Positions 19,202 to 27,505 of a stretch of 64,000 nt of DNA are shown in pieces. This DNA is from Cellvibrio fontiphilus (GTDB taxonomy: Bacteria; Pseudomonadota; Gammaproteobacteria; Pseudomonadales; Cellvibrionaceae), in assembly GCF_035317345.1 (NCBI RefSeq), contig NZ_JAYKTU010000003.1; one strand, given 5' to 3'. Numbering within the stretch: the stretch's first letter is position 1; each line of letters begins with the position of its first letter. The notes under the pieces were generated by a model. The model had not been told where the DNA came from. It did no database searches and saw nothing but the letters and a program-made list of their open reading frames with translations. The position numbers and the translations under genes were made by a program.

Positions 19202-19909
19202 ATGCGAATACACAGCCTGCAACACGTCCCTTTTGAAGATATAGGCAGCATGGCAGAGGATTTCCAGCGCCGCGGTTATTCACTGACGACAACTCATTGG
19301 TATAAAGGCGATAACACACCATCAGTGGCGGATTTTGATGCATTGATTGTGATGGGTGGCCCGATGGGTATTTACGACGAGGCCATTTACCCCTGGCTCG
19401 GCGCCGAAAAAACACTGATTAAAAACGCTATAGACGCCGGAAAAATTGTGCTGGGAATTTGTTTGGGCGCACAACTGATTGCCGATGTCTTGGGTGGAAA
19501 AGTCACCCGCAATCCACACAAGGAAATCGGTTGGTGGCCTATTACAATTGCGCCCGCTGCAGCGAGCCATCCAATCGCCCAGGTGCTTGCGCGCCACCCG
19601 GAAGTATTTCACTGGCATGGAGACACTTTTGCACTCCCGCCCGGGGCTCTGCTTTTGGCCAGCAGCGAGGCCTGCCTGAATCAGGCTTTCTGTTACGGCG
19701 ATCGGGTTTATGGCTTTCAATTCCATCTGGAAACCACACCCGACTCGGCAGCGGCGCTCATTGACAACTGCGGCGATGACATAGACGGCTCAACCTATAC
19801 CCAGACAGCAGCCAATCTGAAGGCGAGCAGCGAGCGATTTACCACAATCAACCGCGCCATGAGCGAGGTTATTGCGGTTATTTTTGCCAGCGCACCGCCA
19901 GAGCAGTAA
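19202..19909 (+). CDS. Class I glutamine amidotransferase-like protein
   Basis: 235 residues from the ATG at 19202, which has GGAG 6 nt upstream; an ATG at 19190 adds four residues. The GATase-1 catalytic set is present: the nucleophile elbow GICLGAQ, and His-Glu in FQFHLETT. The fold resembles the GMP-synthase-like amidotransferase family (YfeJ/PuuD-like proteins). No synthetase domain or partner gene is adjacent, so the acceptor is unknown. It is a single gene preceded by 230 bp without other features. Confidence 0.85.
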   Translation: MRIHSLQHVPFEDIGSMAEDFQRRGYSLTTTHWYKGDNTPSVADFDALIVMGGPMGIYDEAIYPWLGAEKTLIKNAIDAGKIVLGICLGAQLIADVLGGKVTRNPHKEIGWWPITIAPAAASHPIAQVLARHPEVFHWHGDTFALPPGALLLASSEACLNQAFCYGDRVYGFQFHLETTPDSAAALIDNCGDDIDGSTYTQTAANLKASSERFTTINRAMSEVIAVIFASAPPEQ

Positions 19910-19951
19910 CCCATGCCGGATGCACACCCCAAAGAATCTGCGGCATTTAAC

Positions 19952-20641
19952 CTATAACAGCGCGCCAAAGAAATGACCGGCGGCGTAGGTGAGCAACATA
20001 GCCGCCGCCCCCCAAAAACCCACGCGCAGAGCACCCGGCAACACTGGCGCGCCGCCAACTTTAGCGGCGACTCCGCCAAGTATCAGCAGCGCCAGCATGG
20101 AGATGCCTGCCACTGAATGGATAATCAGTGGCGCAGGCACCAACAACACCGCCAGCAATGGCAGCGCAGCCCCTACTGCAAAGGTAGCCGCTGATGTGAG
20201 CGCCGCCTGCAACGGGCGAGCACTCATCACTTCGGTAATACCCAGCTCATCGCGCGCATGGGCACCCAGCGCATCGTGCAGCATTAATTGTTTAGCCACT
20301 TCTTTCGCCAAGGGCCGCTCAAGCCCCCGTGCGACATATATCTCCTCCAGCTCGCGATGCTCGGCTTCACTGTCGGTTGCCAGCTCATGCCGTTCACGCG
20401 CCAGGTCTGCAGCTTCGGTATCCGCCTGGGAGCGCACCGACACATATTCACCCGCCGCCATACTCATGGCCCCGGCAACCAGACCCGCGATACCCGCCAG
20501 CACAATTGCTGCAGTGTCGCTTGCGGTAGCTGCAATCCCCATCATCAAACTGGCGGTGGAGATAATACCGTCGTTAGCCCCCAGCACCGCGGCGCGCAAC
20601 CAACCGGCATGGTGTGAGCGATGTATTTCGCGATGACGCAT
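19952..20641 (-). CDS. VIT1/CCC1-family membrane protein (iron/manganese transporter type)
   Basis: 229 residues. It opens with HHAGWLRAAVLGANDGIIST, the VIT1 signature in which an early Asp lies in the first membrane helix, and continues AGAMSMAAGEYVSVRSQ. A charged cytoplasmic stretch rich in Glu (about residues 75-135) resembles the metal-binding domain of VIT1. The last three helices end the protein. Family members move Fe2+ or Mn2+ out of the cytoplasm. It is convergent with the amidotransferase gene and lies 25 bp downstream of the cytochrome b561 gene. Confidence 0.88.
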   Translation of the reverse strand: MRHREIHRSHHAGWLRAAVLGANDGIISTASLMMGIAATASDTAAIVLAGIAGLVAGAMSMAAGEYVSVRSQADTEAADLARERHELATDSEAEHRELEEIYVARGLERPLAKEVAKQLMLHDALGAHARDELGITEVMSARPLQAALTSAATFAVGAALPLLAVLLVPAPLIIHSVAGISMLALLILGGVAAKVGGAPVLPGALRVGFWGAAAMLLTYAAGHFFGALL

Positions 20642-20666
20642 AGACAGGCTCCTGCACCAGAACGGG

Positions 20667-21221
20667 TTATTTGGATTTCAAGGGAGACATACGCTGCAGG
20701 GTGTTATCGCGTTTCACATAGTGATGAAACAGCACCGCCACCACATGCAGCGCAATAAGGTAATAACCAAGGGTGCCGACTTGTTTGTGCAAATCCTCAA
20801 CTTGCTCTGCCAAGCCCGGGTTTTTGCCCACTAGCGGCGGCAGCTCCAAACCAAAAAAAGGTACGCCATGCCCCTCGGCACTCAGAATCACCCAGCCGGC
20901 AATCGGCATAAAAATCATAAAGGCGTAGAGGCTGATGTGAACCAGTTTGGCCAGCAGGTTTTCCCAGAGTTTGGGAGCAGGCAATATCGCCGGTGTTTTA
21001 CTCGATAACCGCAGCGCGAGGCGCACCACTACCAGCAACAGCACACTGATACCCAGCATAAAATGCAAGGCTTTCACCAGCTCGCGCAGCTCGCTACCAC
21101 GGGGAAACTGACCACGAATCTCAATAGTGACAAATACGGCCACCAGCAACACAAACATAAACCAATGAAGTGCAATCAACACTGGGCTGTAGCGGCTGGA
21201 ATGGGGGGTTAAAGAGTTCAT
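20667..21221 (-). CDS. Cytochrome b561
   Basis: 184 residues, four transmembrane helices with the haem-ligand histidines of the bacterial b561 family: ALHWFMF in helix 1, ALHFMLG in helix 2, and late IALHVVAVLFHHY. SAEGHGVPFFGLELPPLV is the usual loop between helices 3 and 4. It is an inner-membrane di-haem electron carrier, in E. coli able to oxidise quinol with superoxide. GAGGA precedes the ATG. Two TetR-type operators lie 85-128 bp upstream, so it is probably controlled by the nearby TetR protein. Confidence 0.92.
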   Translation of the reverse strand: MNSLTPHSSRYSPVLIALHWFMFVLLVAVFVTIEIRGQFPRGSELRELVKALHFMLGISVLLLVVVRLALRLSSKTPAILPAPKLWENLLAKLVHISLYAFMIFMPIAGWVILSAEGHGVPFFGLELPPLVGKNPGLAEQVEDLHKQVGTLGYYLIALHVVAVLFHHYVKRDNTLQRMSPLKSK

Positions 21222-21305
21222 AAATTCCTCAAATCAGGGTTATCCAGCGGCAAAGCATAACCCTTGCCCCGAAAAGACGCACACTTTTACACAAAACCCC
21301 GTTTG

Positions 21306-21323
21306 ACAGACCAAATGGTCTGT
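21306..21323. promoter_or_regulatory. TetR-type operator 1
   Basis: Inverted repeat ACAGACC-AAAT-GGTCTGT, perfect 7-bp arms, in the divergent region between cytochrome b561 and the small membrane protein. The form matches operators bound by TetR-family dimers. Confidence 0.72.
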
Positions 21324-21331
21324 TATTAAAT

Positions 21332-21349
21332 ACCGACCAACCAGTCGGT
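21332..21349. promoter_or_regulatory. TetR-type operator 2
   Basis: ACCGAC-CAACCA-GTCGGT, 6-bp arms. Its centre lies 26 bp from that of operator 1, and the two share the half-site (A)C(A/C)GACC. The likely binder is the TetR protein encoded at 21726-22343. Confidence 0.68.
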
Positions 21350-21403
21350 TGGCATCAATCGACCAGGAGCAATTCCAGATTTTGGCCCGCAAGGAGACTC
21401 CTT

Positions 21404-21601
21404 ATGAACGAGCTGCACTCTCGCGTTAGTCGCCCCCTATCCTCACTCGATCAATTCCCCATGTTGGGCTACCCGGAGTTTTCCTCGGGTTTGCAGAGCC
21501 ATGTGCGCGTACTTCGCCTGCTGGCTTACGGTTTTCTGACATTGGGTTTTTTGCTGATCGGCAGCGCGCTTGGCTTTCAGTACCTCTGGCAGATTCATTA
21601 G
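21404..21601 (+). CDS. Small single-span membrane protein
   Basis: 65 residues with no family I recognise. AAGGAG (21391-21396) stands 7 nt before the ATG, an excellent ribosome-binding site, which supports a real gene. Residues 1-35 are polar and residues 38-58 form one hydrophobic helix (LLAYGFLTLGFLLIGSALGF). It lies immediately downstream of two TetR-type operators and 124 bp upstream of the TetR gene, so it may be part of the same regulated unit and could partner cytochrome b561. That link is inferred from position only. Confidence 0.65.
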   Translation: MNELHSRVSRPLSSLDQFPMLGYPEFSSGLQSHVRVLRLLAYGFLTLGFLLIGSALGFQYLWQIH

Positions 21602-21725
21602 TTTGAATGAATTTGTTTAAATAGATGCCATATTCGCCGGTGCCAAACCGCTGCCCGGCGATAGGCATATACACCCCAACCCCGGATCAAAAAATATCCA
21701 TAAAAACGAGATTAACGAGAGCAAC

Positions 21726-22343
21726 ATGGTCACCGAACGCAACGCCGAACAAACCCGCAGCCGCATTTTGGAAGCCGCCTATGAGGAGATTTACCAAAAC
21801 GGCTATCAGGGCATGCGTATCGATGCCATATTGCAAAAAACCAATCTCGCCAAGGGTGCGCTCTACCACCACTTCCCCAATAAACTGGCACTGGGTTATG
21901 CAGTGGTAGATGAAATTTTGATGCAGCATTTTCACAACAACTGGAGGGAGTTCAGCAGCAGGCACCCCGACCCGCTTACGGCTATGCAGCAATTATTTTT
22001 GTGGAAAGCCGAGAGCTACCGCGATGAACAATGTTTTAACGGTTGCCCGCTGAACAATTTAAATCAGGAAATGGCGGCACTGGACGAGGGTTTTCACCAG
22101 CGCCTGGAAATGGCGATGGAAGCAATTTATCAATCGGTTGTGACCGCACTTGAACAGGGCCAAACGCAGGGATATGTGCGCGCCGATATCAACCCGACCC
22201 GCATTGCCATGTTTATCATGGCGAGCTACCAGGGAATTATGGGAACCGCTAAATGTATGCAGGCTCCCGAATTGCTACTGGATCTCTTTGGCACACTCAA
22301 CGATTACATAGACACACTGCGCAGCCAGGCCATAGCCCGCTAG
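21726..22343 (+). CDS. TetR-family transcriptional regulator with NemR-like cysteines
   Basis: 205 residues. The N-terminal helix-turn-helix is clear (RILEAAYEEIYQNGYQGMR, then LAKGALYHHFPNKLALGYAV). The ligand-binding half contains CFNGCPLNNL, a two-cysteine motif like that of the NemR/AcuR group, where cysteine modification by electrophiles or hypochlorous acid releases DNA. I infer control of the cytochrome b561 and small-protein genes through the paired operators at 21306-21349, and possibly of itself. Confidence 0.88.
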   Translation: MVTERNAEQTRSRILEAAYEEIYQNGYQGMRIDAILQKTNLAKGALYHHFPNKLALGYAVVDEILMQHFHNNWREFSSRHPDPLTAMQQLFLWKAESYRDEQCFNGCPLNNLNQEMAALDEGFHQRLEMAMEAIYQSVVTALEQGQTQGYVRADINPTRIAMFIMASYQGIMGTAKCMQAPELLLDLFGTLNDYIDTLRSQAIAR

Positions 22344-22346
22344 TCG

Positions 22347-22715
22347 TCAGTGGCTAATCATCCAGGGGCGCATGGACGGGAACATTTTATTGCCCTCGGC
22401 GGTGTAGAGCAGGTTGGATTTGCGAATCGGTTTATCGCCACAACCGCAACCCCTGCCATGTTTGTGCTCGCGGCGCGCCTGTTGCTCGGCGCGATACTCC
22501 GGCGTAGATAACACCGGGCTGTGCACTGCCTGCTCATTGCGCGCATGAGCCATGCGATTTTCTTGTTTCATATCCAGAAATTCCGGCGCCACCATAATCA
22601 CCCGCGCGCAGAGTTTGTTGCAGCGCGGGCAGGCTTTGGGCTGGCTGGATTCATCCCTAGCCGCTAATTCATAAAACAAACCGTGCTCGGCACATTTGTA
22701 ATCGTAAACAGGCAT
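22347..22715 (-). CDS. fmdB: FmdB-type zinc-ribbon protein
   Basis: 122 residues from the ATG at 22715 (GGAG 7 nt upstream); the frame stays open to 22775, but the extra codons run into a repeat. It begins MPVYDYKCAEHGLFYE and has two CxxC-type knuckles: C...H in the first strand and CPRCNKLC, the FmdB zinc-ribbon. A second Cys cluster, GRGCGCGD, lies near residue 90. FmdB accompanies formamidase FmdA in Methylophilus and has a proposed regulatory role. It is separated from fmdA only by the repeat element. Confidence 0.85.
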   Translation of the reverse strand: MPVYDYKCAEHGLFYELAARDESSQPKACPRCNKLCARVIMVAPEFLDMKQENRMAHARNEQAVHSPVLSTPEYRAEQQARREHKHGRGCGCGDKPIRKSNLLYTAEGNKMFPSMRPWMISH

Positions 22716-22737
22716 AGCAAATCTCCGATTATTTGAT

Positions 22738-22834
22738 TGAACCCCTGTTAACCCCACCCTAACCCTCCCCTTCACAAGGGGAGGGAACCTTAAGCCCCTC
22801 CCCTCTTTTTAAGGGGGAGGCTGGGAGGGGGTTT
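22738..22834. repeat. REP-like double-hairpin element between fmdB and fmdA
   Basis: Two adjacent G/C-rich palindromes: CCCTCCCC-TTCACAA-GGGGAGGG and CCCCTCCCC with AAGGGGGAGG. The outer edges (AACCCC ... GGGGGTT) are also inverted. This form is typical of intergenic REP/BIME-type elements. It could terminate fmdA or stabilise its mRNA end. Confidence 0.72.
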
Positions 22835-22837
22835 GAA

Positions 22838-24067
22838 TTATTTATCTTTCGACAAAGGCACATCCATGCCCGGCGATACTTTTTTGGTCGGGCCTTCGGC
22901 GGATGGGTTCACATCAAAATCAAAAATATCTGTTGGCAGCCAGAGGGTGGCGCAAGCGTTGGGAATATCCACCACGCCAGAGATATGCCCCTGCACCGGC
23001 GCACAACCCAAGATCGAATAGGCCTGCGCTTTGCTGTAACCAAACTTGGTTAAATAATTAATCGCGTTTAAACAGGCCTGGCGATAGGCAACGTGCACAT
23101 CCAGATAATGCTGCTCGCCATATTCATCCACCGAGATGCCTTCAAAAATCAAATAGTCGTCATACTTGGGCGCAATCGGGCTGGGTTTGAAAATCGGGTT
23201 TTTAATGCCGTATTTGGCCATACCGTCTTTAATCAAATTCACCCGCAAATGAATCCAACCAGCCATTTCAATCGCACCACAAAAAGTGATTTCGCCATCG
23301 CCCTGACTAAAGTGCAAATCACCTACCGAAAGCCCGCCGCCTTTTACATAAACGGGAAAATAAATTTTGGAGCCGCGCGATAAATCTTTAATGTCGCAGT
23401 TACCACCGTGCTCGCGCGGTGGCACAGTGCGCGCACCTTCAGCCGCAGCGATTTTGGCGGCATCGGGAGCCATTTTGCCCATGTGGGCAGTATCGGCATA
23501 AGGCAGAGTCGCAAGCGCAGGCACGCGATCCGGCTCGGTATCGTAGAGTTCTTTTTCGCGCTTGTTCCACTCCATCAACATTTCTCTGGAGGGTAAACAG
23601 CCAATCAAACCCGGGTGAATCAGCCCCGCAAATTCCACGTTGGGCACATGGCGGGATTTGGTAAACATACCGTTAATATCCCAAATGGATTTTTGTGCTT
23701 CCGGAAAATGCTCCGTTAAAAAACCGCCGCCGTTTTGTTTGGAGAAAAAGCCATTAAAACCCCATAGGCTCTCCTGAAAAGCGCCAATATCCAGAATATC
23801 CACTACCAGCAAATCACCCGGCTCAGCGCCCTCCACACCCACAGGGCCAGAGAGGAAATGCACCTGCGACAAATCCACATCGCGCACATCATCGGCGCAG
23901 TCGTCGTTTTTAATTTGGCCGCCAGTCCAGTCGTAACATTCAATAATAAAATCGTCGCCCGGCTTGACCGTTTTCACCATGGGAATATCCGGGTGCCAAC
24001 GGTTGTGGATCATTTCGTTTTCGTAGGGGGATTTGCTTAAATCTATTTTGATAATGGTTTCGGCCAT
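22838..24067 (-). CDS. fmdA: Formamidase (FmdA/AmdA family)
   Basis: 409 residues, close to the 407 of Methylophilus formamidase. It carries the family blocks NRWHPDIP, VHFLSGPVGVEGAEPGDLL, FAGLIHPGLIGCLPS, EHGGNCDIKDLSRGS and SILGCAPVQGHISGVVDIPN. It hydrolyses formamide to formate and ammonia. AAAGGAG stands 8 nt before the ATG. An inverted repeat at 24147-24180, shared with the urtA promoter, lies 80 bp upstream. Together with urtABCDE it forms an amide-nitrogen scavenging system. Confidence 0.95.
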   Translation of the reverse strand: MAETIIKIDLSKSPYENEMIHNRWHPDIPMVKTVKPGDDFIIECYDWTGGQIKNDDCADDVRDVDLSQVHFLSGPVGVEGAEPGDLLVVDILDIGAFQESLWGFNGFFSKQNGGGFLTEHFPEAQKSIWDINGMFTKSRHVPNVEFAGLIHPGLIGCLPSREMLMEWNKREKELYDTEPDRVPALATLPYADTAHMGKMAPDAAKIAAAEGARTVPPREHGGNCDIKDLSRGSKIYFPVYVKGGGLSVGDLHFSQGDGEITFCGAIEMAGWIHLRVNLIKDGMAKYGIKNPIFKPSPIAPKYDDYLIFEGISVDEYGEQHYLDVHVAYRQACLNAINYLTKFGYSKAQAYSILGCAPVQGHISGVVDIPNACATLWLPTDIFDFDVNPSAEGPTKKVSPGMDVPLSKDK

Positions 24068-24146
24068 GGTGCTGACTCCTTTAAGTGGGACAAAGAATTG
24101 TCACGGGACAGGGTCAGTATCCAATTGCGGGGGAGCAGCAACAATA

Positions 24147-24180
24147 CGACAAATAGCGCGGCTGACTACGCTATTTGACG
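24147..24180. promoter_or_regulatory. 34-bp inverted repeat upstream of fmdA (regulon site A)
   Basis: Arms CGACAAATAGCG (24147-24158) and CGCTATTTGACG (24169-24180) around a 10-bp centre; 11 of 12 positions are complementary. A site with the same 12-10-12 layout, and the same ACTACG at the centre/right-arm junction, lies upstream of urtA (31232-31265). It is a strong candidate for the binding site of the LuxR-type response regulator or the AraC protein. Confidence 0.7.
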
Positions 24181-24205
24181 TATGGACTACACAGGGAAAA
24201 ACAGA

Positions 24206-25372
24206 TCAAGACTGTGGCTTGCCTGCCTGCTCCTGATACTCGGTGGGAGTCATGTTGGTGATTTTTTTAAAGGCGCGATAAAAGGTAGATTTACTGTTGA
24301 AACCCGCATCCGCCATCACATCCAACATAGACAGTTTGGCATTGCTATTGGTCAGAATATCCGCGGCTTTTTTCACCCGGAAATTATTGATGTAATCAAA
24401 AAAGTTTTGTTTGCCCGTGCGATTAATGGCCGATGAAATTTTGCGCGCAGAAATACCGGTAATCTCCGCCAATTGCTCCAGGGTGAGATCAGGGTCCAAA
24501 AATAACTCGCGCTCCAGCATCAAGTGATTGAGTTTTTCCATAATGCCCGGGTCAATATTATCGACCTCTTTATGTTCGCCCGGCTCCACCTTTTCTTCAG
24601 CGGGAGCCAGCGTGTATCCAATAGTGACATGCGCCATGCTGTAAACCACCAGCGCATTCACAAAAATCGCGTTGAATACATTGCCGGATATACCTATCAC
24701 ATTACCCAACCACATGGAGGAACTGAACAGGGTAATCAGGTAGGAGATAAATACCCAAAACCAGATCATCAGGAAGCCGCCCACCAGCATGGTGAGCCAG
24801 AACATATCAATGTTTTCAATATTGGAATAGCGCTGTTTCAGCTCTTCTTTGTAGCGCACCAGCAACAGTAGACAAGCCACACCGTACCCCACGTACAAAA
24901 TATTGCGCACCCACAAATGCACTTGATAAATCGGGTTGCTGTAAAGCAGCCCAAATTGGGTGATGCCCAACTCGCGCCCCTCGTCGCCCAAACTCAAATA
25001 AAGTGCGGCAATTAATACCGGAAAGAGAGCAAGTGGAATGAAATGCAATAAATCTTTGCGAGAAAAAACATAATCGGCATATAAAAGTGATTTGACGTAG
25101 AAATAGAGTGTGGGTGCCGCGAGGTAAACGCTAAATTTCAAACAATAAAAAATATGTACATGTCCGGAAAGGTAAACATGTTTAATACTGGGGCTCCAAT
25201 AGATCATCGCATCCAGCGCATCCAACCCCAGCGCCATGAGAAAAAAAGCGAGGAAAATATTGGCCTGTCGTTTGCCAATCCTTGCCACCAATAGCAGTAT
25301 GGCAAACAAAAAAGACTGAAAAATAATCAGAATGACTGGAACGTCATTAAAACTTAACACGAGTTTATCCAC
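24206..25372 (-). CDS. Membrane-bound AraC-family transcriptional regulator
   Basis: 388 residues. The first 245 form about seven transmembrane helices; a charged linker (AEEKVEPGEHKEVDNIDPG) follows, then the AraC/XylS DNA-binding domain (about 285-385) with LEQLAEITGISARKISSAIN and DVMADAGFNSKSTFYRAFK. The sensor is thus an integral membrane domain. It lies upstream of fmdA on the same strand, but the operator-containing gap of 138 bp suggests fmdA has its own promoter. It is divergent from the small secreted protein gene. Confidence 0.88.
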   Translation of the reverse strand: MDKLVLSFNDVPVILIIFQSFLFAILLLVARIGKRQANIFLAFFLMALGLDALDAMIYWSPSIKHVYLSGHVHIFYCLKFSVYLAAPTLYFYVKSLLYADYVFSRKDLLHFIPLALFPVLIAALYLSLGDEGRELGITQFGLLYSNPIYQVHLWVRNILYVGYGVACLLLLVRYKEELKQRYSNIENIDMFWLTMLVGGFLMIWFWVFISYLITLFSSSMWLGNVIGISGNVFNAIFVNALVVYSMAHVTIGYTLAPAEEKVEPGEHKEVDNIDPGIMEKLNHLMLERELFLDPDLTLEQLAEITGISARKISSAINRTGKQNFFDYINNFRVKKAADILTNSNAKLSMLDVMADAGFNSKSTFYRAFKKITNMTPTEYQEQAGKPQS

Positions 25373-25612
25373 GGTTGATCTTCTCTCTAATTATAAGAAT
25401 TTATTATCGGTATTGAATCGCTGTAGCCGCATTGCCGTCTATTCAACAATATACGGGGTTTACCAGAAGTCTGCAAAAAATGCCTGCCGTAAGTGCGGCT
25501 AAAAACCCGATTGTGCAAACACTGTGATTCCTGATGTTTGCTGCGAACACCTTTGCAGTTGTTGCGTCTCACTATCACTTGATGACAATTCACCACTGCG
25601 AGGCAATTTAAT

Positions 25613-25945
25613 ATGATTATTAAACTCTTAAAAATGATCGGCGTTATCGGGGTATTACTGCAGAGTTTTGCCCATCCGGTATACGCCGCTGACCAACAGC
25701 GACCACTGCGCGAAGACCATCAACAGCGCGAGCAAAGTCACCCCGGTCCACCAGAGGCAGCGCTGCTGGCCTGTAAAGGTCTGAACGAAAATGATGTCTG
25801 TGCATTTGCCGGGCGCAATGATGAGATGATCAATGGTGTCTGTGCACTTCCGCCGCGATTTACCGATTCAAGTGCGCTCGCCTGCAAACCGGAACACATG
25901 CCCGACCACCCCAATATGGAGCCTCCGGCAGATAGAGAGGATTGA
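25613..25945 (+). CDS. Small secreted cysteine-containing protein
   Basis: 110 residues. Residues 1-25 are a signal peptide with the cleavage motif VYAAD. The mature part has four cysteines in the layout ACKG...DVCAF...GVCALP...ACKPE, a pattern common to small exported proteins of unknown function in Proteobacteria. The tail is rich in Pro, Glu and Asp. GAGG lies 9 nt before the ATG. It is divergent from the AraC gene, so it may be its target. Function unknown. Confidence 0.75.
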   Translation: MIIKLLKMIGVIGVLLQSFAHPVYAADQQRPLREDHQQREQSHPGPPEAALLACKGLNENDVCAFAGRNDEMINGVCALPPRFTDSSALACKPEHMPDHPNMEPPADRED

Positions 25946-26028
25946 TAAGAAAAAAATAGACCTGATAAAAAAGCCAGCGATTGCCCGAGACTAGCAAACG
26001 CTGGCAGGAAACTTTTGCTGAATGAGGT

Positions 26029-26718
26029 TTACACCGATAAATAAGCGGCGACCTTGGCTTCATTCACCGTTGCACGCAGTTCTTCATGAACAATTTGCCC
26101 CTTTTCAATCACCAAAATGCGGTCGGCAATATCCAGTGCAAAACTTAATACTTGTTCCGATACCACGATAGATAAACCACGCTGGTCGCGAATCATTTTT
26201 AACGTGCGGCCCATCTCGCGAATAATAGAGGGCTGGATTCCCTCGGTCGGTTCATCCAGAAATAACATTTTGGGGTCGCTGGCTAATGCGCGCGCAATCG
26301 CTAATTGTTGTTGCTGGCCGCCCGATAAATTACCGCCGCGCCGGTTGCGCATTTCAAGCAGCACTGGAAACATGTCATAAAGTTCGCGTGGCACCGAGCG
26401 GCGTTTAGTAGTGGTTAAACCTGTTTCGATATTTTCTTTCACCGTCATGCTGGAAAAAATCATTCGACCCTGGGGTACAAAACCAAAACCACTGGCGACA
26501 CGCTGATAACTTTTTAATTGGCTGACTTCTTTACCGTCCAATTTTACGCTGCCGCTACTGCTGGGAATAACACCCATTAAGGATTTCATCAGCGTGGTTT
26601 TACCCATGCCGTTGCGCCCCATGACTGCTACAATTTCGCGCGGTTTAACTTCAAAATTCAAACCGTGTAACACTTCACTTTGGCCATAACTGACCCGGTA
26701 ATCGGCTACAGATAACAT
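26029..26718 (-). CDS. urtE: Urea/amide ABC transporter ATP-binding protein UrtE
   Basis: 229 residues, the LivF-like ATPase of the branched-chain/urea class. Walker A GRNGMGKTT, signature LSGGQQQQLAIAR, Walker B MLFLDEPTEG and the switch region are present. It powers transport together with UrtD. It is the last gene of the leftward urtABCDE operon, with 43 bp to urtD. Confidence 0.94.
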   Translation of the reverse strand: MLSVADYRVSYGQSEVLHGLNFEVKPREIVAVMGRNGMGKTTLMKSLMGVIPSSSGSVKLDGKEVSQLKSYQRVASGFGFVPQGRMIFSSMTVKENIETGLTTTKRRSVPRELYDMFPVLLEMRNRRGGNLSGGQQQQLAIARALASDPKMLFLDEPTEGIQPSIIREMGRTLKMIRDQRGLSIVVSEQVLSFALDIADRILVIEKGQIVHEELRATVNEAKVAAYLSV

Positions 26719-26761
26719 AAGTATTTACTCCGTCGGATTTGCTGTTATTGCCACGCCGTGA

Positions 26762-27505
26762 TTAATGCCCCAAATAGACTTCAATCACTTTTGGGTCATT
26801 CTTCACTTTATCCACCGAACCTTCGGCCAGGATTTTGCCCTGATGCAGTACGGTTACCTTGTCGGCAATCTGCGCCACAAATTGCATATCATGTTCAATT
26901 ACAATGACCGAGCGGTCTTTGATAATACTGCGCAGCAATTCAGCCGTTTGCTGCCGTTCGCCCACCGACATACCGGCCACAGGTTCATCCAGCATTAGCA
27001 AGTCCGGGTCTTGCATTAACAACATGCCAATTTCCAACCACTGTTTTTGCCCGTGGCTTAGTAATTCAGCCTGCCGATCCAACTGATCGCCTAAAAAAAT
27101 CATATTGGCAATTTCATGGACTTTGTTTACCACTTCTTCATCGCGTTTAAACACTAGTGCGCCAAACACCGAACGCCCACGTGGAAATGAAATCTCCAAA
27201 TTTTCAAATACAGTTAAATCACCATAAATCGATGGGGTTTGAAATTTTCGTCCGACACCGGCTTTCACTATGTCGTGCTCTTTCATTTTTGTGAGTTCTT
27301 TATTGCGGAATTTAATAGAGCCTTCAGTAGCTTTGGTGCGACCACAAATCAAATCCAGCACCGTGGTTTTACCCGCACCATTGGGGCCAATAATTACGCG
27401 GATTTCATTTTCATCCACATAAAAACTCAAATCATTTACCGCTTTAAAGCCGTCAAAGGATACGGTGAGCCCCTCCACCGCCAATACAAAGTCTGTATTA
27501 CTCAT
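26762..27505 (-). CDS. urtD: Urea/amide ABC transporter ATP-binding protein UrtD
   Basis: 247 residues, the LivG-like ATPase. Walker A GPNGAGKTT, the UrtD-type signature LSHGQKQWLEIGM (the QKQWLEIG form is typical of urea transporters), Walker B LLMLDEPVAG and IEHDMQF are all seen. Its start overlaps the urtC stop by 8 bp, so the two are translationally coupled. Confidence 0.94.
   Translation of the reverse strand: MSNTDFVLAVEGLTVSFDGFKAVNDLSFYVDENEIRVIIGPNGAGKTTVLDLICGRTKATEGSIKFRNKELTKMKEHDIVKAGVGRKFQTPSIYGDLTVFENLEISFPRGRSVFGALVFKRDEEVVNKVHEIANMIFLGDQLDRQAELLSHGQKQWLEIGMLLMQDPDLLMLDEPVAGMSVGERQQTAELLRSIIKDRSVIVIEHDMQFVAQIADKVTVLHQGKILAEGSVDKVKNDPKVIEVYLGH

Noticed and set aside
25387..25596. 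69-codon minus-strand frame upstream of the AraC gene
   Set aside because: Lies in the divergent promoter gap, has no ribosome-binding site and no recognisable features.
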